A stretch of DNA of 64,000 nucleotides from Odiellus spinosus (Eukaryota > Arthropoda > Arachnida > Opiliones > Phalangiidae): the NCBI GenBank assembly GCA_963920705.1, contig OY987225.1, positions 34,139,458 through 34,203,457 of the forward strand, in the 5' to 3' direction. Positions 45,170 through 57,072 of this stretch are shown here, piece after piece. The notes beneath the pieces are model-generated. The model made no database searches, was not told the origin of the DNA, and saw nothing but the letters and a program-made list of their open reading frames with translations. Position 1 is the stretch's first letter, and each line of letters opens with the position of its first letter. Both the position numbers and the translations under genes were made by a program.

Positions 45170-46520
45170 TAAATATAGTTACTATAGAATATATAGTAGC
45201 CAATATAGGTTGGATGTTAAAAAACGAAGATTTTTCATAGCCATACGCTTTCTGTAGAGTGTAAACCCCCCAAAACCCCCAACCCCCAAACCTTTCTCTC
45301 TATGGGAGAAAGAGTGACATAACCGAAAAAGGGTATACGTGGGCGAACGTGGGCGGCTTGGGCACGGAGAATCCATCACTCATTTTCAAGATGCTACCCT
45401 GACACTTTTCTACGCCAAGATATTTTCACACTCCCATATTCCCATATCACCCTCTCTCTTCCGCTATCCATATTTTTTTTTACGGGGGTTAACGTACATT
45501 GGAAGGTACTCTTTGAACCTCCTACCCTAACTCAAAAATATCTAATAGAATTTTAAGCCAAAAATATTAAATTCAAAAAATAATAGATTTTATATTTCAC
45601 AATATAAAAATTTTTAAAGGTTATTTTATTCGTAAATATAACATGAACTAGCCATCTATTATCTGTGAAAAATTATCGACTTTAAAAATTGATAAGTGGC
45701 TTCAAATTTCTATTATTGTGTTGAAATTAGTTCACAACTATTTGCAATGATGTTTAGATTCAATTAAATATAATTAAAACACGAAAATTAAAATTATTTA
45801 ACTTAAAAAGGTTGATAAACGTCTTAAAACGTTATAATCCATCTCAAATTCCTAAGCCTAATCATTAAGCCTTTTTTGGATTATGTTTTTTTTTTTAATA
45901 TAACTCATAAAAAATAATTTTTGATATTTTTTTATATATACTGAATCTCTACAAGCACTTGTTTATATATAGCTTCGATTGCTGATCCTAAACCAACAGG
46001 TATTTAAGCTGATACGTCATATAACAAGGCTATAGTAACCCTAAGATCCTCGTAGATAAAGAGTCTGTTGTAAAAGCTCGCTTAACCCGTATAGCGTCGA
46101 ACACTTCCGTTACGAGCGTTAAAACGAGGGGGCCAATAAACCCCTCGCTATCCTCACCCCATACAGATAAGAGAAAAACGGAGATATAGAAGAGATCCTC
46201 GAGACCCCCGGGGGGCTAAAGAAGGTTAGGGTAGACCTTAATCTGACCAAATACTGACCATCTAGACGAAAATCGCCCGCGTGGAGAGAAGAAAGCTCTC
46301 TCTCGCGTGGAGTCGAAAGAGCTTTCTTTGACCGTATCATATGACCGAAGATAAATATAAGAACATTGGTTTTTTTACCTTCATTTTACTCTTAAAGGGT
46401 CAAATACACTTTGACCAGTGTCCGGTATATTTAACCTTGATTTTTTTTAACAATATTTGGATAAATATAAAAATCAAATTCATCAAGGTAGTTGTTTACT
46501 AACAAACAATTTACTAGAAA
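45170..46520. other. Intergenic sequence
   Basis: No gene is supported. C-rich patches lie near 45267-45292 and 46204-46217, AT-rich sequence at 45540-45960, and TAAGCCTAATCATTAAGCC near 45853. Open frames up to 73 codons have no motif. Confidence 0.5.
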
Positions 46521-46524
46521 AAGT

Positions 46525-46630
46525 GAACTCCAAATAGAAATTGGATATAATTTTCGGAAAGATCGTTAAAAAACGATTCGAAATATATATATATACATAT
46601 ACAGAACAGACCAAAATTACACGCTACAGG
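46525..46630 (+). repeat. Dispersed CACGTG/TACGTCAT family, copy F (5' part only)
   Basis: GAACTCCAAATAGAAATTGG, ATTTTCGGAAAGATCG, AAAAAACGATTCGAAATATA and CAAAATTACA match the proximal half of the family. The distal ACGTCAT/CACGTG blocks are absent, as in the copy at 31935. Confidence 0.75.
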
Positions 46631-48940
46631 TAAATAATAGTTTGTTAGTAGGAATATTTGCCGTTAGAGGACGCTTATCAACGCCAAGTTTTCATATTTA
46701 TCTTTATCGATGGATTAAATTAAGCTACTTCAATATAATTCACTAAGCCTTGGCTATACGAAATATAACGTAGAAAAACATCAACGCGTGCAAAGCAAGC
46801 TAACACCAACTAACATCAGTCCGAAACGAAAAAAAAAGATAAAATAAAATGGCAGAGAAGTTCAGAGTGAAATAGAGAGAGAGATGTAGAAGTTGAAGAA
46901 AAAAAGGGTCAAAAGGATGTGGTTTACTAGCAGCGCAACAGGGATGAAACTGATGGAGAATGGAAGATGCTGGGATGAAATTGTTGCTCCCTCGAATCTA
47001 TATAGACCAGTGGTCTGAGCTCGCTTCGTCCTTCCATTTTCCCTTCCACAACCTTACTATCTATCTCTCAGCTAGGCCTTATAGCTCTTCAAAGATGACC
47101 AGACTACGAGTCTACGAGTCCTCGCGGTATAGGGAGAAAGAAAAACCCCCGAAAGAAAAACCCAGAATAAAAAAAGAAGCGAAAAAAAGGGTCAGCTGGT
47201 CGCGAGCGAACGGGGTGCGCGAGATCCGATGAGAAAGTATATATATATAGGCTGGCGCGTGACCTTGACCCCCACGCGCTGACCTCCTATACGGCCTTGA
47301 TGTCCTTTCCCCTCCCTCCCCCTTTTATAGTACATTCCCACGTCTCGCGCACTTTTTCTTTCGATCTGCGGGAGCGCGCGCGCGCGAGCTTTTATACTCG
47401 TGCAGGCTAGCTGTAGACGCTTAGATCCCAATGGTCTACGATTTATCTTGATTCTATATAAGGTACAAGGCTTAGCTATCTTTAGACCTTTTTTTTTCTT
47501 TCGGTATATATATCTCGGGCCTTTTCCTGTTTTTATATATTTATATATAGATCTATTTTGGGGGGTTACGGTACAGCTAGAGTTCTACTTCCGCCTTGGA
47601 CTTCTTTTACTATCACTAGATATACTATAATATCTTTATTTTGGATCTAAGAGGATCATGTCTTTGTTATATATCTATGTAGGGGTAGCTTGTTGCTTCT
47701 AAACTATATACGATTGACCACTTTCAAGTATAGTAGTGGAGAGAAAAACCTAGCTGACCGCTATAAATTCAAGTGGGCTTTGTCAAATTTAATTATACGC
47801 GGAAATTACGTAATTATATTAATTATATGGGAAATTTATATGATTTAAATTTAATATATTATCAATATAATTATACTAGATTTTAATAACACACCCTAAT
47901 TATTTAAAATCTGAAAACAACTAAAATATTTGATTATTATTAAATAAATTATAGATCTAATAACTAAATTTATTAAATTAATTTAAATAAAGGAAATTCG
48001 TAGGATAACTTATTATATAACTCAAATTATTAGAAATTCTAACTCGCAAAGATTGGAGTAATACTATGAAATATAGGCTTGAAAACTATAATTTTATTTA
48101 TTAATAAAGTTATATTTAAATAAAATAAATTCTAATTAGAGTTTTTCGAGTTTAATTCAAAACCTTGCGTTTTGAAATAAAAACTAACACAAGTCTATCA
48201 ATAATTTGAAAATTTCCATTCATCCCATATAATGGCTTGAAAAAAAAAATTAACCTAAATTTTAGGGGGAAAAATACTATATATACCCCTAATAGTTGAA
48301 AATAGTACTAAATATAGTTTTATAGTAAATTCGTTGGAACTACGTATGCCCACCTTTTCTATAGACGAAGTCGTATAAGTTAATAGTTAGGGAGCTAGTG
48401 TAATAAATATGGCTGGCAATGAGAAGAAAATTTGAGTATTCACCGCGGAAAATGGTTCGGTAGCGAGCGGGATTTGTGAAAAAGAAATTCTAGCTCCAAA
48501 GAGAGGTTGAACGCTGATGGGGAGAGCGTCGATAAAGACGCCGAGGCAAAGGGTTTATTTCCCCGCCAAGCATTCGGAGATTCAAGAGCAACGACACGGA
48601 ACGTGAGTTACATTCAAACTTAAACAGTTCAAGCCCCAAAACATCCTAAATTTTATACTATATTGGGGTAGACCGTGATGTTTTTGTTAAAGATTGATGT
48701 CATGTACAGAGTATATCGCGAAGAGAGGTGAGGGTTTGTACTCTATATTTTAGGATCTTGAAATAAAATATTTAACTGATTAATAATTAAGTGATTAATT
48801 AACCAAATATCTGAGGATTATCGCGAGGGAGTAAAGTTTTATAGTTAAGGATAAAATTGTCAAACTAATAACTGGTCCTTAACACCGGTAAACACTAATA
48901 CCTATTGAAAGGTATACGATATAAAACAGTTTGAACTTTG
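46631..48940. other. Intergenic sequence
   Basis: No supported gene. 47200-47400 is GC-rich with GCGCGC tracts and GTGACCTTGACC (47259-47270), whose reverse contains TCAAGGTCA, a nuclear-receptor half-site of the ERR/SF1 type. 47780-48200 is AT-rich. An ATG-initiated 90-codon frame at 46960-47232 has a lysine/arginine-rich C-terminal half but no domain I recognise. Confidence 0.45.
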
Positions 48941-48989
48941 ACCTCTATCCTAGAAGCAATTTGTTCACTTTTAACCCATAAATTTTTAT

Positions 48990-49060
48990 ATTATAAATTA
49001 CCATTTTTGGTAATTTTACAAATGTAAATCGTAAATTACCATTACAGTGGTAATTACGGC
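48990..49060. other. Two hairpins sharing an ATTACCA stem
   Basis: AAATTACCA, TTTT, TGGTAATTT (48995-49016) is a perfect 9-bp stem. A second, TTACCA...TGGTAA around ATTACAG, follows near 49037-49054. They lie just before the 169-bp satellite. No function is implied by neighbours. Confidence 0.6.
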
Positions 49061-49084
49061 GTAAATTATATATTTTTAACTCTA

Positions 49085-50240
49085 TCGCGCGAGTAACATT
49101 CCGTCTTGAACTCGTCAATAAACCTCGTGAACTAACTTCATCTCGTGCCGCGCATGCAACGCGTCGCAACGCTTCAAAAACAGGCTAATGTGTATATAAA
49201 AACCGCGTTAACACGCGAACGTTACTCCTGGTGTGGATAGAACTTAAATTACTAGCGCGAGAAAATCTTCGAAACAGATTTATATATAGAACATATCTTG
49301 AATTCAACAATAAACCTCGCGCCGCGCGTGCAACGCGTCGCAACGCTTCAAAAACAGGCTAATGTGTATATACAAACCGCGTTCACAAGCGAACGTTACT
49401 CGTGGTGTGGATAGAACTTAAATTACTAGCGCGAGAAAATCTTCGAAACAGATTTATATATAGAACATATCTTGAATTCAACAATAAACCTCGCGCCGCG
49501 CGTGCAACGCAACGCTTCAAAAACAGGCTAATGTGTATATACAAATCGCGTTAACACGCGAACGTTACTCGCGGTGTGGATAGAACTTAAATTACTAGCG
49601 CGAGAAAATCTTCGAAATAGATTTATATATAGAACATATCTTGAATTCAACAATAAACCTCGCGCCGCGCGTGCAACGCAACGCTTCAAAAACAGGCTAA
49701 TGTGTATATACAAATCGCGTTAACACGCGAACGTTACTCGCGGTGTGGATAGAACTTAAATTACTAGCGCGAGAAAATCTTCGAAATAGATTTATATATA
49801 GAACATATCTTGAATTCAACAATAAACCTCGCGCCGCGCGTGCAACGCAACGCTTCAAAAACAGGCTAATGTGTATATACAAATCGCGTTAACACGCGAA
49901 CGTTACTCGCGGTGTGGATAGAACTTAAATTACTAGCGCGAGAAAATCTTCGAAACAGATTTATATATAGAACATATCTTGAATTCAACAATAAACCTCG
50001 CGCCGCGCGTGCAACGCAACGCTTCAAAAACAGGCTAATGTGTATATACAAATCGCGTTAACACGCGAACGTTACTCGCGGTGTGGATAGAACTTAAATT
50101 ACTAGCGCGAGAAAATCTTCGAAACAGATTTATATATAGAACATATCTTGAATTCAACAATAAACCTCGCGCCGCGCGTGCAACGCAACGCAACGCTTTA
50201 AAAACAGGCTAATGTGTACGTAACAAGCGAACGTTACTCG
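49085..50240. repeat. ~169-bp CpG-rich satellite, seven copies
   Basis: ACAGGCTAATGTGTA lies at 49180, 49354, 49523, 49692, 49861, 50030 and 50204, so units are 174, 169, 169, 169, 169 and 174 bp. Each unit runs TACTAGCGCGAGAAAATCTT, CGAAACAGATTTATATATAG, AACATATCTTGAATTCAACA, ATAAACCTCGCGCCGCGCGT, GCAACGCAACGCTTCAAAAA, CAGGCTAATGTGTATATACA, AATCGCGTTAACACGCGAAC, GTTACTCGCGGTGTGGATAG, AAC. The 5-bp length changes lie in the GCAACGC/GTCGCAACGC segment. Inner units are nearly identical and the first and last diverged. Three identical 61-codon minus-strand frames are translations of the repeat. Confidence 0.96.
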
Positions 50241-50811
50241 TGGTGTGAATAAAACTCGATTTATTGTTTCAAGAAAAATCTTTCAAATGGACTTCGAAGG
50301 TTCGAACCTGTCGAAAAATACGACTATGTCTACCGCGGATGTTAAAGCGTTATGAGAAGGAAAAAAAAACTAAAACATATATATATATATATAGCTAAAT
50401 CCCGAAATTGTCGTTGAGAAAGGATTCGGTTTGGCCCCTCTCAAAAATAAAAAGAGAGAGATGGGGAACCTATAAAGCGTCTAACCTTACATGACCTCGC
50501 TCGCGCCTTTAAGGAGAAGAGTATTATAAAAATACACCAAGGTATATACGACCAAAAAAAGAGGGAAAAAAGGGGATTTGAAATGGAGTAGTAGAACCGA
50601 ACTAACACGTGTGGAAATAATTTGGAAGAGTAGTTTTTTATAGATATACAGAGAGAAACAGAGAGAGAAAAGGTTCCTCGCCTTCTTCACAACCTATACC
50701 TAACTCTCACCACTGATACAAGCGTACCAGGACCGAGATCAGTTCATGGACTTAATACAGGTTAGAGGTTTAAGGGGGGAATTTCAAAGTTAAGCTTACA
50801 CCGTTTTCAGA
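50241..50811. other. Intergenic sequence
   Basis: No supported gene. GGTTCGAACC near 50301 matches a tRNA B-box core but no tRNA folds around it. A TA run lies at 50379-50392 and GA words at 50650-50670. Confidence 0.5.
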
Positions 50812-51240
50812 TCAACTCCAAATGAAAATTGAGTAGCATTTTCGGAAAGAAGATTAAAAAAACGATTTAAAATATATATACATATATATTAGAAATAATT
50901 ACAGTTTATAATCGCCATTTTCGAAACTTAAAATAAAAATTCCCCGCAGCGATCTACGTCATCATATGGTCACGTGATTTCGCTATTGTATAGAGCCTAA
51001 AGGCGGATGCACAAAGAGCTATTTTCACGCACGTGCGCTCATAGAAGTACCATTAGCGCGCGAGCGTCAAACCTCGTGAAAATCCGGTTTTACAATTGAT
51101 TCTCGTGCGTTCTGAAAATTCCCGCGATACTACGTCATCGCACTATGATCACGTGATTTCGCTATTGTATATAGAATACAGTTGATTCTCGCGTGTTCTG
51201 ACACCAGTGTAAGGTCGTTTCGCGCGGCCTTTTTCGTGAA
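50812..51240 (+). repeat. Dispersed CACGTG/TACGTCAT family, copy G, with internal duplication
   Basis: Starts AACTCCAAATGAAAATTGAG. The block GCGATCTACGTCATC, GGTCACGTGATTTCGCTATT at about 50948-50985 occurs again at 51122-51168 (GCGATACTACGTCATCGC, GATCACGTGATTTCGCTATT), so the distal half is duplicated at about 178-bp spacing. A CpG-rich segment (51000-51085, with CACGCACGTGCGC) lies between. Ends with CGCGTGTTCTGACACCAGTG and the GCGCGGCCTTTTTCGTG block. Confidence 0.8.
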
Positions 51241-51396
51241 AGTTATGTTTTTCAATTGCTTGCATAACCAGAAATTGTATTTAAATTTAAAAATTGGAAT
51301 GGAAGAAAAATACGACTTTTTTAAAATAAAATACAAAGGTTTTGTTTCTTCTAAGCTGCCGTCCATGCTATATGATATATTCTTTGCTATTTAGTA

Positions 51397-51450
51397 CATA
51401 GAATAATGGTTAAGCCGACGCGTTCGACTCACGAGCCGAACCTGCAGGGA
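51397..51450 (+). ncRNA. tRNA-like (possible SINE) fragment
   Basis: AATGGTTAAGCCGACGCG resembles a tRNA D-arm/A-box region, and GTTCGACTCACGAGCCGAAC looks like an anticodon arm with an oversized loop. A T-arm with GTTCGANNCC is missing at the proper distance; the nearest is GATGTTCGCTATAACCC about 85 bp downstream. This could be the head of a tRNA-derived SINE or a decayed tRNA; a functional tRNA is not supported. Confidence 0.2.
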
Positions 51451-52100
51451 GTTTTAAAAAAATTCCCGCCACTTTTACGACTTAGCCGGGCGATGTTCGC
51501 TATAACCCTGCACCGGCCGCTTCAAATACATTCTTAGAATGGGCTAAATTTGTAGTTTAAAAATGCCTGTTTCAATGGGGAATTTTAGCCCATTTTAAGG
51601 CTAAAAAACAGGGTTTTTCTTTCGAAATGTTACATTATATGTCTAAGGATAAAGATATTGAGCGAATACTAGATCGCCGATGAATTCGGACCCCTTCTTG
51701 GTCGCCTTTCTAACTATATATCCTGGGTTGTTTAATATCGCTTTACTAGCTCGCTTAGACTGAATACAAATGTGGAAAAAAATAAAAAAATAAACGAATT
51801 TTTGTTTTAAATTGATTTCCATCACGATTTTAAAATAATTATATTCCTAAGATTTTAATATAACTTTAAATAGATGTTAATCTCCGATTATAAATTTTTT
51901 TTAATTTAATTTAAGTGTTAAAAAAATTATATTTAATTCTGAAATTCGTTAAGCCTAAATCAGTTGAAATTAAAATTTTAAGATTTGAAAAATTCTCGAG
52001 AAAAGTTGCTGATGTCAACCAATCAAATCGATTGAATAAATCCATAGAATAATTATGATATAATTATCATCAACATAATTAAAAACGTGAATTAAAAAAA
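51451..52100. other. Intergenic sequence
   Basis: No gene is seen. AATGGGCTAAATTT and AATTTTAGCCCATTTT (51539-51596) form an inverted pair around a short loop. The rest is AT-rich. Confidence 0.5.
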
Positions 52101-52131
52101 ATATTTCGTAACGTTATTTCTTTCTTTTCAG

Positions 52132-52233
52132 GTGAATTTCAAAATGGCGTCGACGATCGAGAGAAAAAGAAAAGAAGGGGGTGAATTCGAGGGATTTGGC
52201 ATTTTTCTTCAATCGATGAAATTATCTGCATGA
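52132..52233 (+). CDS. Candidate start-containing exon (29 codons), unrecognised
   Basis: A strong splice acceptor, TTATTTCTTTCTTTTCAG, ends at 52131. Twelve bases later an ATG in good context (AAAATGGCG, A at -3 and G at +4) opens a 29-codon frame, MASTIERKRKEGGEFEG..., ending at TGA (52231-52233). The peptide is charged (KRK, several E) with no domain. The layout resembles an internal exon joining a non-coding first exon to the start codon. No donor ends the frame before the stop, so it would be a tiny terminal product, an upstream ORF or a chance match. AAAATGGCG also resembles a YY1 site. Confidence 0.18.
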   Translation: MNFKMASTIERKRKEGGEFEGFGIFLQSMKLSA

Positions 52234-52520
52234 AGGTTCGGAAACCTCAAACGCGCATGCCCTAACTCTAGTCCCGACCAGAGAAAACCCAGAGAAGAAT
52301 CAAGAGAGAAGATGGGGGAGCAATTTTCAAAGATGATCCTTGATGGGAACCTCCCTCTTTCTTAACCCCCCCCCACCCCCCCCCCCACCCCCGTAGAAAA
52401 CCTAACGTCTTAAAAAAAAGGGAAAAAATCCTTCATTTTCACTGCAGATTCAGTGCAATTCTTTTTAATATAGTCCATCCCACCTAGAAATGACAGTGAA
52501 TAGAAGAGCTAACAATGCCA
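52234..52520. other. Intergenic sequence with C-rich tract
   Basis: Contains a C-rich tract at 52365-52392, almost unbroken C apart from two A residues, able to form an i-motif or, on the minus strand, a G-quadruplex. No gene. Confidence 0.6.
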
Positions 52521-52529
52521 GCGTTGGAA

Positions 52530-53000
52530 AGAAATTAAAGTCATATCGCTTACACGCGCTATAATTTCTAAATAAAAATCTACTAACTAATTAATGTAAT
52601 CACCTTGAGTCTTCCACTAAGATAAACCACTAAGATATATTAATATTGTTACATAAATATAGAAGATTATACCTTTCCACGCGCTGAAATTTATACTGGG
52701 ATGAATTATATTCAATCTCTATGTTAGTACGGACCAGAAATCAGCTTTATTCTACACTAATTTCGGTCTTTTCTAAGATTGTAACCTAATATATGATTTA
52801 TTTATGATCAAGATCAATTAAATTTGTCAGTGAGTATAAATCTAGACTCCTACGGTATCAGAATATTTTATTTACAATGAAATAGAAGGGAGAATAGATT
52901 GGCACGCGCTGAAACTTTAACTTGATTCTTAAAGAATCTTAAAAATACGACCACGCGCAAATTCACGAGCTCGATTAAAACAGCACGCGGAATTTGCAGC
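52530..53000. repeat. Diverged relatives of the CACGCGCTGAAA repeat
   Basis: CACGCGCT occurs at about 52552, 52678 and 52900, each followed by (A/G)(T/A)AA(T/A)TT-like sequence, and GACTCCTACGG near 52846. The order resembles the ~169-bp repeat at 26881-27400, but spacing is irregular. CAGCGCGTGTAAAGTTACGG at 52998 ends the cluster. Confidence 0.5.
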
Positions 53001-56000
53001 GCGTGTAAAGTTACGGCTTCCCTATTTATTTCTTAGCTGGTGACTTTGTTGAAGGAAATATAAGATTGATTTTGGTGTGGCGCGCGATGTCCCCGCGCGA
53101 GACGCTCCGATGTCTTTTCTCCATCGCTCTCGCGCCTCCCCGTAAAATCATCCCATTCGCCTAAGATCTTAAGGATGAAAAAAGGGGGGCGGAGCCTAAA
53201 GGGGTGACAATTAATGAGTCTGCGCCGAATTTCCACATCCACCTCCCACCTCTATATTCTAATGCGGCAAAAATATATTCAAGATGGCCACCTTCCCAAA
53301 AATAAAAGGAATTCATCTAAACCACCATTTTTAGCCGATTTTCAGTCTTTTAGAAAATTATTTAAATATCATTTGTTAGAAAACTCTAAATATTGAATTT
53401 ATTCAATAATTAAAAGCGTCATTTTTGTACGAATTTATATTTTTCAGACGGTTTTCAATTTCTATTCATATTTTTTCAGATATTTTATTTTCGGATTAAT
53501 TGGTTTTAACTAAAAATCAAACCAAATTATTAAATTCAGATAATAATTAAATATGTGCAGGGTTTATAAACAAGTTAATAAACAAGTTTCAAGCTTTATC
53601 TATTAACTATATATATTAACTCGGATTAAAACGTAAATTATTCGATAAAAAATTCATGTTTCTTAAAATTCGTGTAAATAAAAGGAAATTAATTTAAATT
53701 CACTTAAAATTCAAAGAAATAATTTGTAATTCTTTAAAATCACGGGAAATATAAGCTTCATATCCACGGGGAAATTTGAAGTAATTATAATTAATAAATG
53801 CTTGTCATTTAAATGTAATTACTGTTTAATTAAAGTGTATTAAATTTGATTATTATCGTATAAATCTTGCAAATTTGTTATTTCTTAGACGTATTTAAAT
53901 TAAACAGAATACCCAAAATTAGGCCTACCTTTTAATTTAATATATTTTTTAATCATAAAAATAATTTAAATAAAATTAATATATTATTATTAAACTTTAG
54001 TTATCTAGACAATTAAAACTAATTATATTAATCTTCAGAAGACCGTATTAAAATGGTCTAATAATTATTTTCTATGTATAACATCAACCCAAATGAATTA
54101 AAACCGAAAATTTTATAAAAGTGATTCTCGAAAGATTTTCTAGATGGCGTAACGGTATTCGCCGGAGAGAAAAAAACCCGCATTTTTTTAACCTTACCCC
54201 TAGAGAACGAGAGATAATGGGTGTCTTATATATAAATACAATATTGTCTGTCCGTCTAAAAGGTATGGAATTATATAATTACAAAATAATTTTGATATCA
54301 ATTTATCTAGCCCAGAATTAAACTATATTTAATATAATAAAGTATGGACTATTCTAGACTCTAAGAAGGTTTATATATAAAGATATTCAAGGTTTTATGA
54401 TAGATAATCTATGGTAACAGTAGCATTTCTAGATCGATTTGAAACGGTAAAATTAATCCGATATTCGCCAGGAATCGATTTAAGCGTCACGCGTTCACGC
54501 GTTATCGGTACGAAACTGGTTCCCGAAGCAGTTTCGAGAAATCGAATCAAATCCAACTTTTAAAGTTAGGCTTATTATTTAAAATGCCTAAAATCAAATG
54601 ATTTGGAAGTAAAATCGATATATATATACAGAGTTTTGCATCCAATCAGGCGCAATTTTTTATGGTAACTTGAAACAAAATCAGTCAAATCGGCAAAAAT
54701 TCCAACACTATGCTAAAAAATGAATGGCATGTTATCGCCAAGGCTTAGCGAATTCAGCTATGAACTATTTACGCGCTCGCCTTTAAAGTTTTTGGGTGTA
54801 AGTCTGAACGGCTTAGGATGAGGCGCTAGCCAAGTACGCTTCATCGGACATTTGAAACCCCCGATCCCCCCTAACCCCCCGTCAAAACCCCCTTGTCAGG
54901 TGCCCGAGAACTGAGCTGGAGAATTTTAGTAGTAGGGAAAAGAAAGAACTATCGAAGCGTAGAGGGGTGCCTTGGCCGTTTGGCCGGACATCGATTAGAG
55001 AAGGAAGCTTTGGGGTGTTGCCCCCTTCCCCCCACAACGGTCAATATCTCTTGACATTCGCTCCTAACATTCCCAGTATCGGGTATCTCGTTTCTACTTC
55101 GCTGAAAAGTAATATTGACCCGGGGGGTTCTCACCCACCGGTTAGATTACGGTCGGTCAAGCGACCCGAAACTTACTGAGGGGCTAAACCCCCTCCCTTT
55201 TCGACCCATCTTTAACCTATAATCTTAGAAGGGATGAAATTACCCCGACATTAAAGAATATTTCAATTATAAAATAAAGGGATTCTTAGGTTGCAACGAA
55301 ATATAGGTAGTTGTAATCTTAAAATGCTTACAAAAATGGCTTACAGTAGCGGGATTTTCGGTGGAGTTTTAGGGTCTTTTAAGGTTGCGACGAATTTGAC
55401 CATATAGCCAAGAATGGATGGGAGGTTTTGACGTTTAGAGAGAACGAGTAGGTGATGGTCTATATATCTATATTCAACAGGAGTTGACATAATGTGGAAG
55501 GCTGAAGAGTATTTATACGCAATATTAAATTTCATAGAAAAAAAAACAACCCAATACAAACTAACATTGAAAGTGAGTATAGTTCGTCCCATTTTAAGAT
55601 TACATTACGCATAAAGTAAGACTTAGATAGTATTTCAATGAAATTTCGATACAGGCCTAGTTTCGAGCGCGTAGAAAATAGGAGATGGTTAGATAAGAAC
55701 GTAGTCTCTTCTGGCTCAAAATGGCAGTCGATTTTCTTGACCGAAAAACTCAATGGGCTGTTTATTGGAAACGTTTTAGTCCTAGCTGCTGCGCCCGTGG
55801 CGTCCAGAAATTTCCCCGATCAGCGGATAAAATTCAACCCACCCTCTCCTCCTTCCCTATTATAACTAAACTGACCAATGAAATTTCTCCTCTTCCTACA
55901 AAATCGCTTCGTTATGCAATTTCAGAAAATGGACAGCATAGATTATATTTTAACATTCTGTTTAAATCGGTAAAGAAAATTACTCTTTTGTAGACTAATG

Positions 56001-56040
56001 TAAGTTTTAAGTTCAACTTAAATGGGGAATTATAATTTAA
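53001..56040. other. Intergenic sequence
   Basis: No gene is firmly supported. 53400-54110 is AT-rich. C/G-rich patches lie near 54858-54895, 55021-55032 and 55121-55128. A hairpin CGAAACT...AGTTTCG lies at about 54510-54535. The ATG frame at 55721-55993 (90 codons, AAAATGGCAG context) has mixed composition, no recognised domain and no splice or poly-A evidence; it could be a chance frame. Confidence 0.45.
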
Positions 56041-56700
56041 ATTTAAAATATATTAATAGCGTCGTCTGCACAGTGAAATAATTTAAATTATGACGAGGCT
56101 TAGTTTGTTATAATGGATTATTTGAAATATAAACAATTTTTAAGCATAGTTTGCTGAATATAAATTAGGCGTACTGCATTAATTGAATTTAGCGTCGTCT
56201 GCTCTGCAAAAATTTAAATGGCGAGGGTTAGGCTTAGCTTTAAATGTATAAATTCAGATATACATAATTTTGCGTCGTCTGCTAAATGTTAATACGAGAA
56301 GTTAAGCTAAGATTTTTAATGAATTATTTGAATTATAAATATTGTAATTTTACGCATCGTCTGCTCAATAAATTTAAATGACGAGAAGGCCTAGCACCTT
56401 AATTTCAATAGCACTGACTATAGAAAAATTTTAATATTAACAATGTATAGTTAAACATCGTCTGCTAAATATATTTAATTAGGTTTAAATCTTTAATGGA
56501 AAATTTTAGATAGATATTTTAGTGTCGTCTGCTAAATTCAAATCTAAATTCAAATCTAATGCATTATTTAAAATACTAACAATATTTTTAAGCATCGTCT
56601 GCTCAATATATTTAAATACATTAGGCTTAACTCTTTAATGGATAATTTCAGATAAAACATTTTAGCGTCGTCTGCTCCACTATCATAATAGGTTTAAGTT
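56040..56700 (-). repeat. GCAGACGA box cluster 2 (minus strand)
   Basis: Eight TCGTCTGC boxes (reverse of GCAGACGA), within about 640 bp, near 56062, 56196, 56275, 56347, 56458, 56525, 56597 and 56670. Spacing is 67-134 bp. AGCAGACGAC or AGCAGACGAT is kept while the rest is diverged AT-rich DNA. AGGCTTAG-type words sit between boxes (56096, 56228, 56629). Same family as cluster 1, opposite strand. Confidence 0.8.
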
Positions 56701-57072
56701 TATTAATTTATATTTATATATTATAATAATGAAAAATTTGTCATGTCCAGGAGGAAGAGGGGGGTGGGCGGATATAATAAGGCTTAAACAATGACCGGAA
56801 ATGGTGTGTAGCTGTGGATATTTATTATAAAGAAGACAATTCGTAATCAAAAGAGCGAAACTAAAATTTGTCCCTAATATCGAGCTAAAAACAAATTAAT
56901 GTTGTCTAAGCGACCACTATGGTAAGAGGGTGGGGTCAAATCTAATGTACCTTGAATCACGAAAGAAAAAAAAAGAAAAAACTAAACAATTGCTTAAAAA
57001 ATACGCTAAAAGGAAGTATTTAAAAAGTACATCCGGTTTGGAATTATTTTTGTTTAATTTGAACGCGATGTA
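56701..57072. other. Short unique spacer between two GCAGACGA arrays
   Basis: No gene. Contains a G-rich patch near 56756-56773 and AT-rich sequence. The box orientation changes from minus to plus across this spacer. Confidence 0.5.

Noticed and set aside
49528-50051. Three identical 61-codon minus-strand frames
   Set aside because: They are spaced exactly 169 bp apart and are the satellite unit translated.
55721-55993. 90-codon ATG frame with a good start context
   Set aside because: No motif, hydrophobic segment or neighbouring signal; a competing frame overlaps it at 55638-55865. Left uncalled.
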